Origin: Paragyromitra xinjiangensis
Lineage: Eukaryota > Ascomycota > Pezizomycetes > Pezizales > Discinaceae
DNA length: 64,000 nucleotides
Assembly (NCBI GenBank): GCA_038503065.1
Contig: JBCAMK010000002.1
Span: 1,550,001-1,614,000, forward strand
Direction: 5' to 3'
Part shown: positions 11,200 to 23,068 of the stretch, one piece after another
How the letters are laid out: each line of letters starts with the position of its first letter
Numbering within the stretch: the stretch's first letter is position 1
Notes under the pieces: generated by a model
Told to the model about the DNA's origin: nothing
The model's database searches: none
What the model saw: only the letters and a program-made list of their open reading frames with translations
Made by a program: the position numbers and the translations under genes

Positions 11200-11921
11200 T
11201 GAAACGCGTTTAAAATAACAGGCCCTGAACCGCTCGTGGCTAAACAGACCTCTGGGAAATAGATTACTCTTCCTGAAGAGAAGGTTAAATGCAGGCCCTT
11301 AACTGATCCCGGGCCACCATCTCTTGCTGGGCCTAAACGACAATAGAATCGCGATGGAAACGACTGGTTTTGGCAGCTCTACTTGGAGGAGGAATATACT
11401 TGTTAGTATCTGTTGCGTAAAACACGGTGTTAGAAGAAGCCCATATGCCTGAATAAAGTCGTTTTCGCGGTGGCGATACGGGAATGTGGTAAGTGGATGC
11501 CTTGTTGGTATACGCGCCGTCTTAATTTTCGAATAGGGATGGGAGTTATCCACAGCTTGACTTCAATAGCGCAAGTTCTCTGAGTATGTGGATTTGCTAC
11601 TAAGAAGCCATAATATAAGGTACTGCTAGAGTTACGAATCTTCTCTAAGAGTACTCATATGAGAGGGATCGGGGAACACTGTAACTCTAGTGGTATGCGC
11701 CTTATGGAGACTACTTAAGTACTTATTAGTCCCTAGAGGTGGTATATTTCACGTAAAAAGGTTGAGGATTGATTACATATTAATATAGAGGTATGCTACT
11801 TTATATAAGCCCTTATTGCGGGGGTGTGACGGAGGCCTTAAGCTTTGGCGGCACCGCATTCGTAAGTTGAGACTAGAGTGGTGGTTGCCTTCCCCAAAGT
11901 CTAGGCTACATGTACTGGGTA
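11200..11921. other. intergenic, no gene seen
   Basis: Nothing recognisable apart from short frames on both strands. Confidence 0.4.
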
Positions 11922-12172
11922 CCGTAGTATTTCGCGGTTAGGTCTCGAGGCCTAATGTGGGGTGGAGAGGGGAAAGTTCACATGAAAGGTTTCAGATTCT
12001 TGGTGTTTGGCCAATAGCAAAAGTCAATGTCCACTGATTCTAGGGTTACTCTTGGGTTGAGTCAACCGTACTAATCAAAAGCTCGGGTGAAGCTATCCGA
12101 AACATCTTTTATGCGGACTTTTCTCTCTCCACTTTACATTAGGCCTCGAGGCCTAATTGCGAAATACTACGG
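11922..12172. mobile_element. MITE with ~75-bp terminal inverted repeats, TA target site
   Basis: A 251-bp element flanked by TA on both sides (11920-11921 and 12173-12174). The left arm starts CCGTAGTATTTCGCGGTTAG and the right arm, read on the opposite strand, starts CCGTAGTATTTCGCAATTAG. The arms align without gaps for over 60 bp, around a shared CTCGAGGCCTAATGT block. Every difference I found is a transition (G/A or C/T), as expected from repeat-induced point mutation or deamination. There is no coding capacity. TA duplication and long arms suggest a Tc1/mariner-type (Stowaway-like) non-autonomous element; no parent element is in the window. Confidence 0.8.
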
Positions 12173-12955
12173 TATCCTATCCTTGCCTTTCAACTTAGTC
12201 GGTCGTGTCTTGGCAAAGGAGTTGTGCGCTAAAGCGGGAAAGATATGCGCGTACTAGAGTACTAGGTAAGACATCCGCTTGAAATAGCTGCTGATGGACA
12301 CGCCTCCGCTCCTGCCAGAGACGGGGTACAGCTCACAATAATTCGGATCGGATTTTAATAACAAGCGAGAGCCGTTTTACCGCATCTTCTAGTTTTATTA
12401 ATCAGCCTTCAAGCTATGTAAAGATAAAAAGGATACTAAACTAATTCTAGTACACCGAACTAACCATCTTTCCGGTCTCGAGAAGAGGATTTTACTATTT
12501 GTGTCGACATGTCTGCTTAAAGAGTTAGGATGTGAAATATGTGAGCCCCCACCCACTCACTGTGTAGCGACCTTCTGCTGCTGAAGAATACGAATAGAGC
12601 TGCCAGGAAATTCGAATGAAAGACAATCATGCGCTAAGATACCACTAGCAACATTTATTCCCCCCAAAAAGAGAAAAGCAAAAAACTCTTCAGCGTGTGG
12701 GTAAACTTTGAGATATGACGATACCAGCAACATAACCTGTATTCATCTAGATCTCCCTCTAGCCAGCTTTTATCATGCATACTTCCCCAGATAGGTCCTA
12801 ATCAGGTTTCCAGCTTGAGAGATTAAGAGTTTATCAAGCAGGAGGATACAGTATTTATTCCTCAGCATATTCCTCTCGCTAACAGATATTCCCTACTACT
12901 AAGCCCGTTTACCTTATCAATAAATCTTCCCATCCTAACAGCCTATCTTGTGAAG
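12173..12955. other. intergenic, promoter side of P450 gene
   Basis: Contains the presumed promoter and 5' UTR of the P450 at 12956, with pyrimidine-rich segments (for example 12741-12775 and 12915-12935) before the start codon. Confidence 0.4.
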
Positions 12956-14533
12956 ATGACCCACCTTCTCGCCTTCGCGACGGATGTCGTGAGCAATCTA
13001 GAGACAAAACAGATTGCCGTTCTTACTCTTTTCCTGCCAGTCTTTTTCTTGATTCGTTGGGCCTACAACGGATATGTTTCGTATATCGACGTACCTGCAG
13101 TGGGCGTTCCCCCCGGTATTCTCGGTCGATGGAAAGCACCATATCAGTGGAGGGAAAGATCTCAACATCTCATCGACGAAGGGATGGCGAAATATGGAGT
13201 CCACGGCAAACCGTTTAAGATCTCAACACCTTCCAGATGGATGGTTTTCGTAACCGATCCTACCGTCCTAAACGAGCTGAAGTACATATCTCCAACCATC
13301 ATGTCATTTCGTCGGGCCGCCGATAAAACTATAGGGGCTAAATATACCTTCCACGAAGACGTTATGTCGGATCAATGGCATCTCGAAATGATACGAAAGA
13401 ATGTTACAGACAAGGTTGCTAAGGACTTATCACAAATCGCCAACGAGGTGGTTACAGCATGGGGGGACAATACCAACATTGGAAACGAATGGACCGAGAT
13501 CAATCCGTGGTCAGTTATGCTAAAGATCGTCACGAGGGCTACGAATCGTGTTCTAGTCGGGCTTCCATTGTGTCGTAACGATGAGTTCCTCGAAAGCGTT
13601 GTCGACTTCGTTATGAACGTTGTTTCAGCTGGGAACAAATTGGATTTGGTACCAAGCGTGTTTCATAAGCTCACCGTTAAATATCTACTTACCACCCACG
13701 AGAAGTTACTCGCTACTGTCATGAAGCACGTCGGCCCAGTCTTTGAAGAACGCAGGCAGCAGATGAAGGACGAGAAGTGGAACGCTGGAAATGCGCCCAA
13801 TGACGCGATCCAATGGATTCTTGACATTTATCCTCCCGGGGCCTCAATCCGTGTCTTGACTCAGAGTCTTATTTTCCTCCAGTTCGCTTCTATACACACC
13901 TCGGCTATCACGGTAGTTCAACTCCTTTTCGACCTTTCTGCGAACCCTCAGTACCAAGCACCACTCCGGGACGAGATCGAAGCTCAATTACATGACCGGG
14001 GCTTGACAGTACAGGCGTTGGCAAATATGAAAAAGGTCGATAGCTTTCTCCGCGAGAGTGCCCGCTTGAACGGTACCAACATTTTCACGCTTCTCCGCGA
14101 AGTGATGGTTCCACACACATTTTCTGACGGCACACACGTTACTAAGGGCGCCTGGATCGCTGCTCCAGCTGTCTGCATCCATCGTTGGGACAAGTTTTAT
14201 GAAAACCCGAATGTTTTCAACGGGTTTCGTTTCTACGAGATGAGGAAAGGCGAGGGAAATGCCACAAAGTTCCAGAATGTCACCACATCCCCCGAATTCC
14301 TCCCATTCGGTGATGGCCCCTACGCGTGCCCAGGCCGATTCTTTGCGACAAACGAGCTTAAGGTTATTCTTGGATTTTTGGTTCCTAACTATGAGTTTAA
14401 GTTTGAGGCTGGCGTAAAAAGACCTGCAAATCTTTTTGAGGGTGTCGCGAGCTTCCCAGACCCGCGTGTCGGGATATTGGTTCGAAAGAGGAAGGATGTA
14501 AAGAGCTTACCATTTTTTTCGGACGAGGCATGA
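12956..14533 (+). CDS. cytochrome P450 monooxygenase, intronless
   Basis: Membrane-anchored haem monooxygenase, 525 residues from ATG 12956 (the open frame extends to a GTG six bases upstream, which is not a credible fungal start). A hydrophobic N-terminal anchor lies at about residues 19-37, followed by a proline/glycine hinge (VGVPPGILG). The K-helix ExxR is present in DSFLRESAR. The haem loop is FLPFGDGPYACPGRFFA, with the thiolate Cys at about residue 458. The I-helix reads FASIHTSAITV, with His-Thr where many P450s have Asp/Glu-Thr, a variation seen in fungal secondary-metabolite P450s related to CYP503 (ent-kaurene oxidase type). The substrate is unknown. No introns are needed, unlike most neighbouring host genes. 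No biosynthetic cluster genes are adjacent. Confidence 0.9.
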   Translation: MTHLLAFATDVVSNLETKQIAVLTLFLPVFFLIRWAYNGYVSYIDVPAVGVPPGILGRWKAPYQWRERSQHLIDEGMAKYGVHGKPFKISTPSRWMVFVTDPTVLNELKYISPTIMSFRRAADKTIGAKYTFHEDVMSDQWHLEMIRKNVTDKVAKDLSQIANEVVTAWGDNTNIGNEWTEINPWSVMLKIVTRATNRVLVGLPLCRNDEFLESVVDFVMNVVSAGNKLDLVPSVFHKLTVKYLLTTHEKLLATVMKHVGPVFEERRQQMKDEKWNAGNAPNDAIQWILDIYPPGASIRVLTQSLIFLQFASIHTSAITVVQLLFDLSANPQYQAPLRDEIEAQLHDRGLTVQALANMKKVDSFLRESARLNGTNIFTLLREVMVPHTFSDGTHVTKGAWIAAPAVCIHRWDKFYENPNVFNGFRFYEMRKGEGNATKFQNVTTSPEFLPFGDGPYACPGRFFATNELKVILGFLVPNYEFKFEAGVKRPANLFEGVASFPDPRVGILVRKRKDVKSLPFFSDEA

Positions 14534-15750
14534 GCAAGACGTCTTGTATTTCCTTTATTGAAAGCTCGTGGCGATTAGGGATTTGTGGCATGATTCTTTT
14601 TATATACGGAATAGTAGCTATTTCTACGAGACCTTGATAATCACTGTGTTTGGAACTTTTCTCTCAATCTTCCTATTTGACGATGTGCTTTCTCCGATGA
14701 TTTTTCTTTCATTTTTGCTTTCCCCGATCGTGGGTTACTATTTTTCCGTACATCACAATCTCCCCACAAGGTTGACGTTCGCCGCGGACACAATCGTGTC
14801 AGGATAGCGCTTGAGTTGGTAATCAGTAACATTGCCGCAGTCGCGCAGACGCTGTTCTACCGTATCAATCGAGCTCAGATCGAGTAGGGTGCATATAATA
14901 CAGCTCTTAATACCTAGCCCGCAATGATATCATATTGTTTGAGCAAGAATCAAGGTCCTCCACGCGTAAACTGCTCATCGTATACGTAGTGTAATTTAGC
15001 TCGCAGCGAAAGCTGACTGGTAGTCATATGAACGCGCTTGTCTCAAATGAGGTTAGCGAAAATACCGTCAAGATAGGCGCCTACTACAGCTGTATCAACC
15101 CCACCAGAGTAGAGGGTCGAGCACCCTACAAACTCGGATGAGGGTGTGCGCCGATTTCTGTGCAGAATTTATATTTAGTTTGGGACGTAGTGATATAGGG
15201 TGTGAAGATAGTAGCGCAGGTTATCAGGTATAAAACCCAGTTTTTACTGTTGGGCTCCACGCACATCCTATGACACTACAGTACGTAAATGATGAGAATT
15301 TAAGGGGGTATAGATCTTGATACTCGTACGAGGTACTCGGGTAGTTTATGAAGCGGAGAGATAGTACAGACCCATTATCTTACCTCAATTACAGCTTCTC
15401 GAAGTCTCGGGGCGCCAAATTTCTAGGTTATTTTGATAGCCTGCAATATGTTATAGGTCTCGCTAAATTTTGTGACGATTTCACGCATGTAGCGGGTAAG
15501 CCCGCTACCCGACTTCACACCGTATGTGCTTATCTCAATCCATAAGGCTATAAATCTCGGGTAAATTGAAGCGCCCCAGGCTAGAACGACCCAGGCCCAT
15601 CTCATGTGGGATACCCCGCATCGTTCCACTCAGCCTCCCTCTTCGGTAATCTAGTTCCGCGAATAGGGTGGCTCTAGTATACGTATGAATATTGAGTATG
15701 GGGGGCTAAGGCTGTACCTTCCCCCAGATGCGGGAATTGAATTACATTTG

Positions 15751-15781
15751 TACAGCCGCGTCCCGAAAGTCTTCGCACCAC
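15751..15781. repeat. solo relic of the fold-back element arm
   Basis: TACAGCCGCGT...GAAAGTCTT...GCACC matches the left arm of the 81-bp element at 19986-20066, and similarity continues for about 20 bp beyond it. No opposing arm is visible nearby, so it looks like a broken copy. Confidence 0.45.
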
Positions 15782-16587
15782 GCCCCTCCATCACTACCAA
15801 ACTGGCTGCCGACGGATTGGGCTGTGGTTCCTGCAAAAGACTATATAAAATAGTACGATTTCATTTAGTATATCATTATTCGTATCCATGTTCTCTTTAT
15901 CCTTGCTGTTCTCCAGCTTGTTTTGGAATCATTTCATTGTAGTGGTCTTCTTGGTTGTTGGGGTGCGAAAACTTATGGGACGCGACTGTACTCGGGGCGA
16001 GATTAAGTATTGTTAGTCGCCTTGCTGCAACGCTGCAAAGATTTGACATTACTTAATCTCGGCCCAAGTATTACTTCACCAAAAACAACCGCTTCCTTTT
16101 TTCGAACACTTCCACATATTGTTGAGACTGCCTCCAATAATAAGCCAACTAGTTGTGGCATGTTCCCAGGCTATTTCTGTGGATTTATGCCCAATTAGTG
16201 ACTCGAGAGTGTGGTATGTGAATATGGCGATCATACATAACCTAAAGAACAAAGTTTAACCACACCGAGTTTAGAGCATGACTCTTTGACTGTGTGAGAT
16301 ATTTGTAGCTACTCTGTAGAAAGTAGATATGGACAGGCCAAGGTATGGGACCAGGGAGTAGAAGATTACACCTCTAAATCAACCAATAACTACTATTGAA
16401 CTTGTATTTCATTCCCCTCATCCTCCTTATCAAATAAACCTCTGTTACCCCAGGATCGTACCTGAGCCCGAGATTTGGGCACTTGGAGCGGCTCGAAAAT
16501 CTTAGCACTTCTGAAGACTCATAGGATGATATTAAGCATCGCACAAGCGCATGGTACTCTAGTTTGTGGCGACCCCTAGCTAGTAGT

Positions 16588-16608
16588 GGTGGTGGTGGTG
16601 GTGGTGGT
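16588..16608 (+). repeat. (GGT)7 microsatellite
   Basis: Seven perfect GGT units in non-coding sequence. Confidence 0.9.
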
Positions 16609-17196
16609 GTGAATCAGTATGCATAAAGCACTAACTACCGTAATGCATTTATGGATTAGCCCAGCGGAAAAAGAAAATCCACGTGACGAAACATTGCCTC
16701 AGACATATGCGTGCGCGCAAAGATGATACATGGTCTCGTTGAGCCCACAAAGTTTTTGGAGGGCATATCCGAGGCCACTAGATCTTCGTAAGTTAACCCT
16801 GTAAATGGGTCGGTCTATCGCTGTAGGGTAGGATAGGCTGGCCATGTGGTACAATACCATATCGTTGGAAGAGCGGTGGTGGAGATGGGTAGCAACCTGA
16901 TAGCACGTGTATCGATGACTGACTAAGGAATTTCTATTGTACCAGATCACGCTTAAATTTTGCAGCTACTAACGTAAACGGTTGTATGCGCCCAATGAAA
17001 TATCTGTTCAGCGTGAACTCTTCATGAAATATCACTCGTGTAATAGTCTTTTCTTGTGTTGAAAATGGGGGTTTCAATTGAGTATCGACAATAAACTTTA
17101 GTTGAGACGACATTGGGGGTTCTGAAGATTGAATTATTTTTCTGCACTATCATCTCAAGCACCATACAGTAATTAAAATAGTCCCACAAAGACAGC

Positions 17197-18030
17197 TTAC
17201 AACTCCGAAATCGTTTCACCGCAGCTAGAGCTGTGATTATGTTCTGTGTGCCTTGCGCTGATAGATCCCTTCACGAGCGAGATTCTCTTAGGGATGCCTT
17301 CAGTTGAACGAGCATATGTGGCGATAACATGGACATCAGCTTTGAGGTTTTGAACCCATGCACCGGTGCACCTACGTTCAAGTTTTTGACTGTATCCGTG
17401 GAACGGTGGTATCCGGGTCGTACTTCCCAAAGATTCAGTCAAGTTAATATAAAGGTTTAGCTATGAAAAGGATATGTGACTTCATCTACGTACCCATTCT
17501 TCAGCTTTCCCGCCCCAGAGAGCTACCTGAGCTTCCGTTTTGATGCCCCCGGCGCCAGTGGAAAGGCCACCGGATGGAATCCCAGCTTCCAAGAACGGGC
17601 CATAGTCTGAACGTCCGTTGAATGTAGTTGGCTCAGTTGGAAGGCCAGCCTCGACAAAATATCCCTCAAATAGCTTTTCGATCTGAGCAGATCCTTCAGG
17701 ACCAGCAGTTCCGAAGGCGCTTCCATCACCATCATAGATGAAATAACCAAAGTTAGGGGAAGCGATCATGTTAAAGCTGAGGTAAAGTGCGATCTGGTCC
17801 TGCTCCTTGGTAGATAGACTGTTGGTGTAGGTCTCCGACCCAACTAATCCAAATTCCTCAGCAGACCAAAAGGCGAAACGAACAGCGTTGCTGGCGGACC
17901 ACTTAGGGAGCTGAAGGACAACTTCAAGGAGCCCCATCGAACCAGATCCACCATCGTTGATACCTGGACCAGCCCCTACCAGAAAATCAAACCCCTCTCG
18001 AGGAACCCCGAAAGTCCGCCATAGATACAT
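17197..18030 (-). pseudogene. decayed M28 leucine aminopeptidase-like gene
   Basis: Remnant of a secreted zinc aminopeptidase of family M28 (fungal LAP type). The readable part runs from GAGPGINDGGSGSMG through FAFWSAEEFG, GRSDYGPFLEAGIPSGGL and KTEAQVALWGGKAEEW (intron 17423-17493) to ATYARSTEGIP. The N-terminal third, including the HLD metal-ligand motif normally just before AGPGIN, is missing. The ligand Asp expected in FDMIASP is Asn (FNMIASP), a G-to-A type change. After YDP the CYH..C motif is out of frame and both cysteines are lost. A further shift is needed before the last segment. Loss of ligands, two frameshifts and 5' truncation indicate a non-functional gene. Family identity is strong from the retained blocks. 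Confidence 0.85.
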
Positions 18031-18817
18031 AATTTAACAGCAATAGATCACTCTCGTGGAGTTTTGCCATTACAGGTCCTTGGCTATAGTTATCCAAAAA
18101 CGCGAGGTTATCACAGGACTTGGCGGGTTTTGTTGTCTTCCGTATCTAGAAAGACGCCCGATAAACAAAACTAAGATAGATCGCAAAGCCGTAGTGTGGT
18201 CTCTAGATCTTCCAGCTGCAGAATTCGAATGTCGTTATCTCGCTCGTCACGCTTTTACCAGCTGGTCAACTACTTGAGGCACAGTTCATTTGAAGAAGAC
18301 AGCCGACTCCGAAAAGGACCCATAACCTGCTATATAGAGTTTAATCTATGGCAGATCTAGCAGACCTAACGACGGGAACGATACGCCGATTATTTAGAAG
18401 CTGGAGTACCTATGCCTTCACCAAACACTTATTTTAAGCTTAACTAGCTCAAGTTCATCTACCCTACAGGGAACGACAGGGATCCAATTATGTGGACTCA
18501 TTGCCATTCATACTTTATTGGTACACTAACTACAGTTGCATATGCATGTCTTGTCACTTTTGTAGTTTATGCGTATTAGTTAATTAAGTATTTTGTGATC
18601 AAGTCATATGCGTGAGTGGGCTTCCTCTTGGCGTACCTATCAATATATTGAAATGGGGGTACTTTGCAAGTGTTAGCTAGATTGGCACCTCATTTGTAAA
18701 ACATGGTACATAGGTGCAGTGATTCTTTAGGTAACCGATTTTTCAAGAACTCTTATGAGGTATCTGGGTCTTCATGAGGAACATCCACCCCGAGGTTTAC
18801 ATTAACCCAAACCCTGC
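18031..18817. other. intergenic, no gene seen
   Basis: Separates the M28 relic from the NmrA-like gene. No recognisable trace of the missing 5' part of the peptidase was found here. Confidence 0.4.
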
Positions 18818-19853
18818 TCATAAAGTACTCCTAAGCACCTCCTCCAGACCTTCTACATCCAACTGCGGAAGCCCCAGTATTCCATTACTCAAGTCCTTAA
18901 ACTCGTTTCCATACCCTTCTGCATAGCTACACCGGAAGAGCAGATTATGGATTGTCGACCGATCACCCTTCGCCAGTTTCTCATTAGTGGCTTTCTCGAG
19001 CTCCTCGGTGCTCTTCTCTTCCATTTCCCATTTTGTATCAGTGAGCTTCTCATACAGTGCTAGGATCTCGCGTTGGGTTGTGCATATGGATTGAATGTAC
19101 AAATACTTGTTTTCCGTCGCTTCGGGGTGCTTAAGGACACTAGGGACGGCGGCGCCAATAGTCGTTGATAAAGTGACGCTGATACGATTGTTACCACCGT
19201 CAAATATGATGACTTTCTTTTCAACACTGTTAAAGCCGAAGACACCAGCTTTAAGACCTACCCCAAGAATAGAGCAATGTTAGTAGAATGGAACGAATGT
19301 ACCGGGCTAAGGTGATGGAGAAAGATATACTCGTGTCTAAGGCAGGTCCATTGGCAATCCCGGTCCAGGTAATCTTTCCTTCTGCTGCCTTCTTCTCGAG
19401 ATATTTCCTTATCTCACTTTTCCCCTGAAATATTGCCAACTCACCAGCCTTCCCTAGGGTATCTGCACCAAACTCAGAAGGGATGAACCGCTTCACGCCA
19501 GCGTTAATTGCGGCATCAATGATGATTTGCTGATCCCGCACATGGTCCCTAGAAATAGTACTCACTACTGCGTCTTGGCCGGTGAGGGCAGCAGTGAGAG
19601 ATTCGAGGGAAGTGTAGTCAGCTGTGATGACCTGGATTTTGTGAGGTGGGTGGTGTTTTGTTGTAGAGGAATCACGGGTGAGAATGGAGACTACGAATTC
19701 CGGATGTGCTTGAAGGGCTCTGAGGACACAAGAACCCGTATGACCGGTTGCCTGTGTGGAAATGAGATGTCAGGAATGGTTAAGCGATGCAGCAGCATAG
19801 GTATGAATGGAACGACTTACGCCGACGACAATGACATTCTTGATGACAGTCAT
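18818..19853 (-). CDS. NmrA-like / isoflavone-reductase-like protein (paralog 1)
   Basis: Atypical short-chain dehydrogenase of the NmrA/isoflavone-reductase group, 297 residues, probably cytosolic. Exons 19821-19853, 19331-19751 and 18818-19257, with introns of 69 and 73 nt. The first intron falls directly before GATGHTG, the NADP-binding GxxGxxG loop, so the loop is built across the junction. A conserved AGVKRFIPSEFGADTLG block follows, then KITWTGIANGP. It shares exon structure, intron phases and a 440-nt last exon with the plus-strand paralog at 23069-24132, and the two promoters face each other across about 3.2 kb. The substrate is unknown: the family includes both redox-sensing regulators and reductases. 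Start chosen by the MTVIKNVIVVG Rossmann beta strand. Confidence 0.88.
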
Positions 19854-19985
19854 GGTTTTTGTTGGTTGGATATATTAGGTTATCTGCGACAGTTGTATAT
19901 CTCGGCGGACGGCCGCGGGATTTAAAGCTCTTAAATCTAGCTGTGGGTATACGTAGAACCCGCACCCGCGAACCCAGTACATGTA

Positions 19986-20066
19986 CAGCCGCGTAAGAAA
20001 AGTCTTGACACCCCACCTCACTAGCGAAACAGCTACTAGGGTGTCAAGACTTTTCTTACACGGCTG
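19986..20066. mobile_element. 81-bp fold-back element
   Basis: Two 28-bp inverted arms beginning CAGCCG[C/T]GTAAGAAAAG, with one mismatch, separated by only 25 bp and flanked by TA (19984-19985 and 20067-20068). It is essentially two terminal repeats of a Tc1/mariner-type element joined together. The arm sequence resembles the impala/mimp terminal repeats of other ascomycetes in its AAGT..TGA..ACC spacing. The transcribed arm would form a very stable hairpin. A single diverged arm occurs at 15751. Confidence 0.75.
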
Positions 20067-20068
20067 TA

Positions 20069-23068
20069 GATAGTATGGAGTAATAAAAAACTGGAATTGC
20101 ACTTGTAATCTCGATGTCTTAACCGACTGTAAAGTATAAGCGATCTTAGCCAAGAAGCCCGATCAGTGAACCAAGGATCTCTTGTAACTGATAAAAATTT
20201 CTTTTGTAGATCGATATCAAATCTTGATATTTTCCAATCTGCATGAAGAGACTCTCGCCAGCCCATGCACTATCCAAGATGATACTGTAACCTAGGCAAA
20301 AACGAAAAAGGCCTACGTAATAGCCTAGCAAAAAACACAACACACCTCTGAGGTTCAGATATATACCGTTAAAATGACCTCTTTCCTACCCGCTACCCCA
20401 CCACCCATGTATGATCATATGCATATCCTCCCTGACTAGCTAGAAATCCCGAATCCATAGCCACAGCTTGAGTCGTGGAGATATGCGTTCGTTCAGTACA
20501 TGATACACCGTAATCGCGGTTCTGGTTCCTGTTTCATGCATGACGATGGAAATAACTGAGGGGCCGAAAACAAGGGGGTACGGCCGCGGGGTTGGGGCAT
20601 CATGATCGTGGTCTGCCCAATGACCGATACGGCCAAAATACCTACCAGCGAGCAAAAGCCAGAGCAAAGACCGAGAAAAAGAAATCACACTGCCGTTCTT
20701 CCCGAGGATCCGGTCAATAGGATTAGGGTTGTCAGACCCAAGTTCTCATTAAATAGGTATGCGCAATCGTGTTTCGTTAAGGATGTTTCACAACATGCAA
20801 ATCTCACTGGCTGGTGGCGTTAAGCGAACCAATCGAATGCCTCCTAGTAGTTGTTAGATTTTATGTAGCCATTTTGAGCCCCCTGCTACTAATTCGTTAT
20901 TCTTATCCGTAGGATAGCTATAAGTCATCTAAGAAAAAAACCTATCATTGAGAGTATTAAACACGGATTATTCTACTTGCCTTATACCCACTCTGCTTTG
21001 GCAGCCTCTCACCGCCGATCTTATCAGGGTAGTGCCTTGCACTTATAGCATTCTTGTAGACTTAAGTATTGTAATAGCTCATACCGTAGGACCGTGAAAT
21101 ATAGGGTGCTGCTAAGAGCATAGCCTGCAAGTATATTATACCAGAAATTTTGTTGCACTTAAAACCCATAAGCTGAGGTCCCACTGCTTCCTAGTGTACT
21201 ATTTTGATTTCAACGGACTTTGGCAAGCCACGCTTGAGACGATATTAATGATCATGATCTGTATTCCACGAGCCCCGACTTCATCAGCGTATCCCACCAG
21301 AAATCGCCGCTCCTGGGAGCCCACCAATGCCACGACGTACTCCCACTGATACATTTGCCGGATGGGACAGACACATATATACGCAGATGGATATATATAT
21401 ATATATGTTTATTTCATCAAAAATTAGACCGATGAGCCTGTAGGGACTGAGGTTTTTGTCCAAATGGCTCGGTAACGTGAATAAAAGAAACACACTAAGC
21501 CTAATTGGGTTTGGTTTAAGATAACTGAGGTTTCTGGCGCGGGCTCCGTTATGTCTAATACTAAGGATTCTATCTCGTATACATGTAGGCACATGATAGG
21601 CTGGCAGTTCCTTAAAAGTTTCTGGGACGAATATGTCTTAAATTCCGTTGGACCAAGCAAGTTATTCCTAAGTGATTCGGCCGATAGAGATACTTAGGGT
21701 AGGTCCTATGAGCAGCTATAAATTTGTTTAGTCTCCATGGATGCATAAGCCATATGCATCGAAACTGAACAGGATTCTTGCTCGAAGATCCTTAGCTCTT
21801 CAGGTTTACTAGGCCATAATGATTTCTTTACATTGTGACCTTTCGGCCGATAAACGTACACGTACTCCCTAGGCCTCCTATCTGTGCTGGCATGATATCG
21901 GTTACCAAACACCTAAGCTTTCGGGGCAACTTTATTTCGTTGTCCGTGCTTAACTTCTTGGCGCTGAGAAATCAAAGGTGTGATGCTGTTGACGCTATGC
22001 TGGATTAATGCTTGAGTTGATATAGAGGGGAATATACTATAGCTACCTGTTGCGCTTACGCCCTCGAGTGATGCACTGTGGTAGATAAACGAATTACTAG
22101 GTACTACATGTAGTCTATAACAAACGTTATGAAAATAACGAAAGGCAATTCAAGTCATCTGTGTTCGCTAGCAGAATTCTACGTCTCTACAAAAGTAACC
22201 TGGAATAATAAACATGTCCGATTGTTCGTGTTCTTTATTGGGAGCACTATTAGTTGCTTACGCTGTCTTAGTAAATCACTCAGATTTGATTTCTCAGCAC
22301 AATCCTGAGAGTTCTAGTCATAGCCAGTCAAATGGCGGGATCTGGGGTGTGACGGGCAAGGGTATTTTCTCGGCCGACGGGTATGGCACTCGCTAATAAT
22401 ACAGCCAGACGCCAAAGAAAGAATCGATGCAGTAACTGCGGCTCTGCGGCGATAGACACGTGCGTCACGGTCGAAATTGAAATGCTTCGTTCGTATTGCG
22501 GGCAGCAACATGCACCCGATACGGCCCTCGATCCAATTAAGAGCTCCTACTGACGGTGTATCCCCCACCCACAATCCACGGGATTCGTTTCCAATGCTTT
22601 TCAAGCAATTCTTTATGGTTCCTAACTGAATACGGGACCCGCGTGGTCAAGGATCTCTGCGCTACGTTACAAGATCTTCGTTAGGGAGGGATAGCGGGGA
22701 TAGTAGTAATCGAGATGACGCAGCTAACCGTGTCAGTCGCGCCATTGTTGTTACTATCTAGGATGTAAAACACCATAATGAAGGGTGAATTTGTAACCGC
22801 TCCGAAATCAAAGTATTGTTTTCGCAATGATGGCGATGTTTGACGTTTACTCGGTGCAATATCTAGTGAATCAGGTGGGTTGGACAACACTCGTAAAATC
22901 ATTGATAGATGCCCAGGGTTAGGTTTTATTCGATGTCTATATCAACTACTGCTCTGCCCCTCCATTCCCTTCATCTTCATCCTCATCCCCATCGCCAGCA
23001 TCCTCATCCGCATCTTAGAATCTCAGAATCTATTCAACAAGAATCTTCATCAGCAACTACATTCAAAA
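20069..23068. other. long intergenic region between NmrA-like paralogs
   Basis: About 3 kb between divergent paralogs. Contains a (TA)n tract near 21392-21405 and no convincing gene. The segment directly upstream of 23069 is pyrimidine-rich (for example 22965-23010), as in many fungal promoters. Confidence 0.45.

Larger units (their letters stand above)
14534..17196. other. long intergenic region
   Basis: About 2.7 kb without a recognisable gene. It contains a solo TIR-like relic at 15751-15781, a small perfect hairpin around 15489-15506 (TAGCGGG/CCCGCTA) and a (GGT)7 microsatellite. Small open frames here lack protein-like character. Confidence 0.45.

Noticed and set aside
14568..14807. 79-codon hydrophobic ORF after the first P450
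   Set aside because: It does not begin with ATG and lies in the probable 3' UTR.
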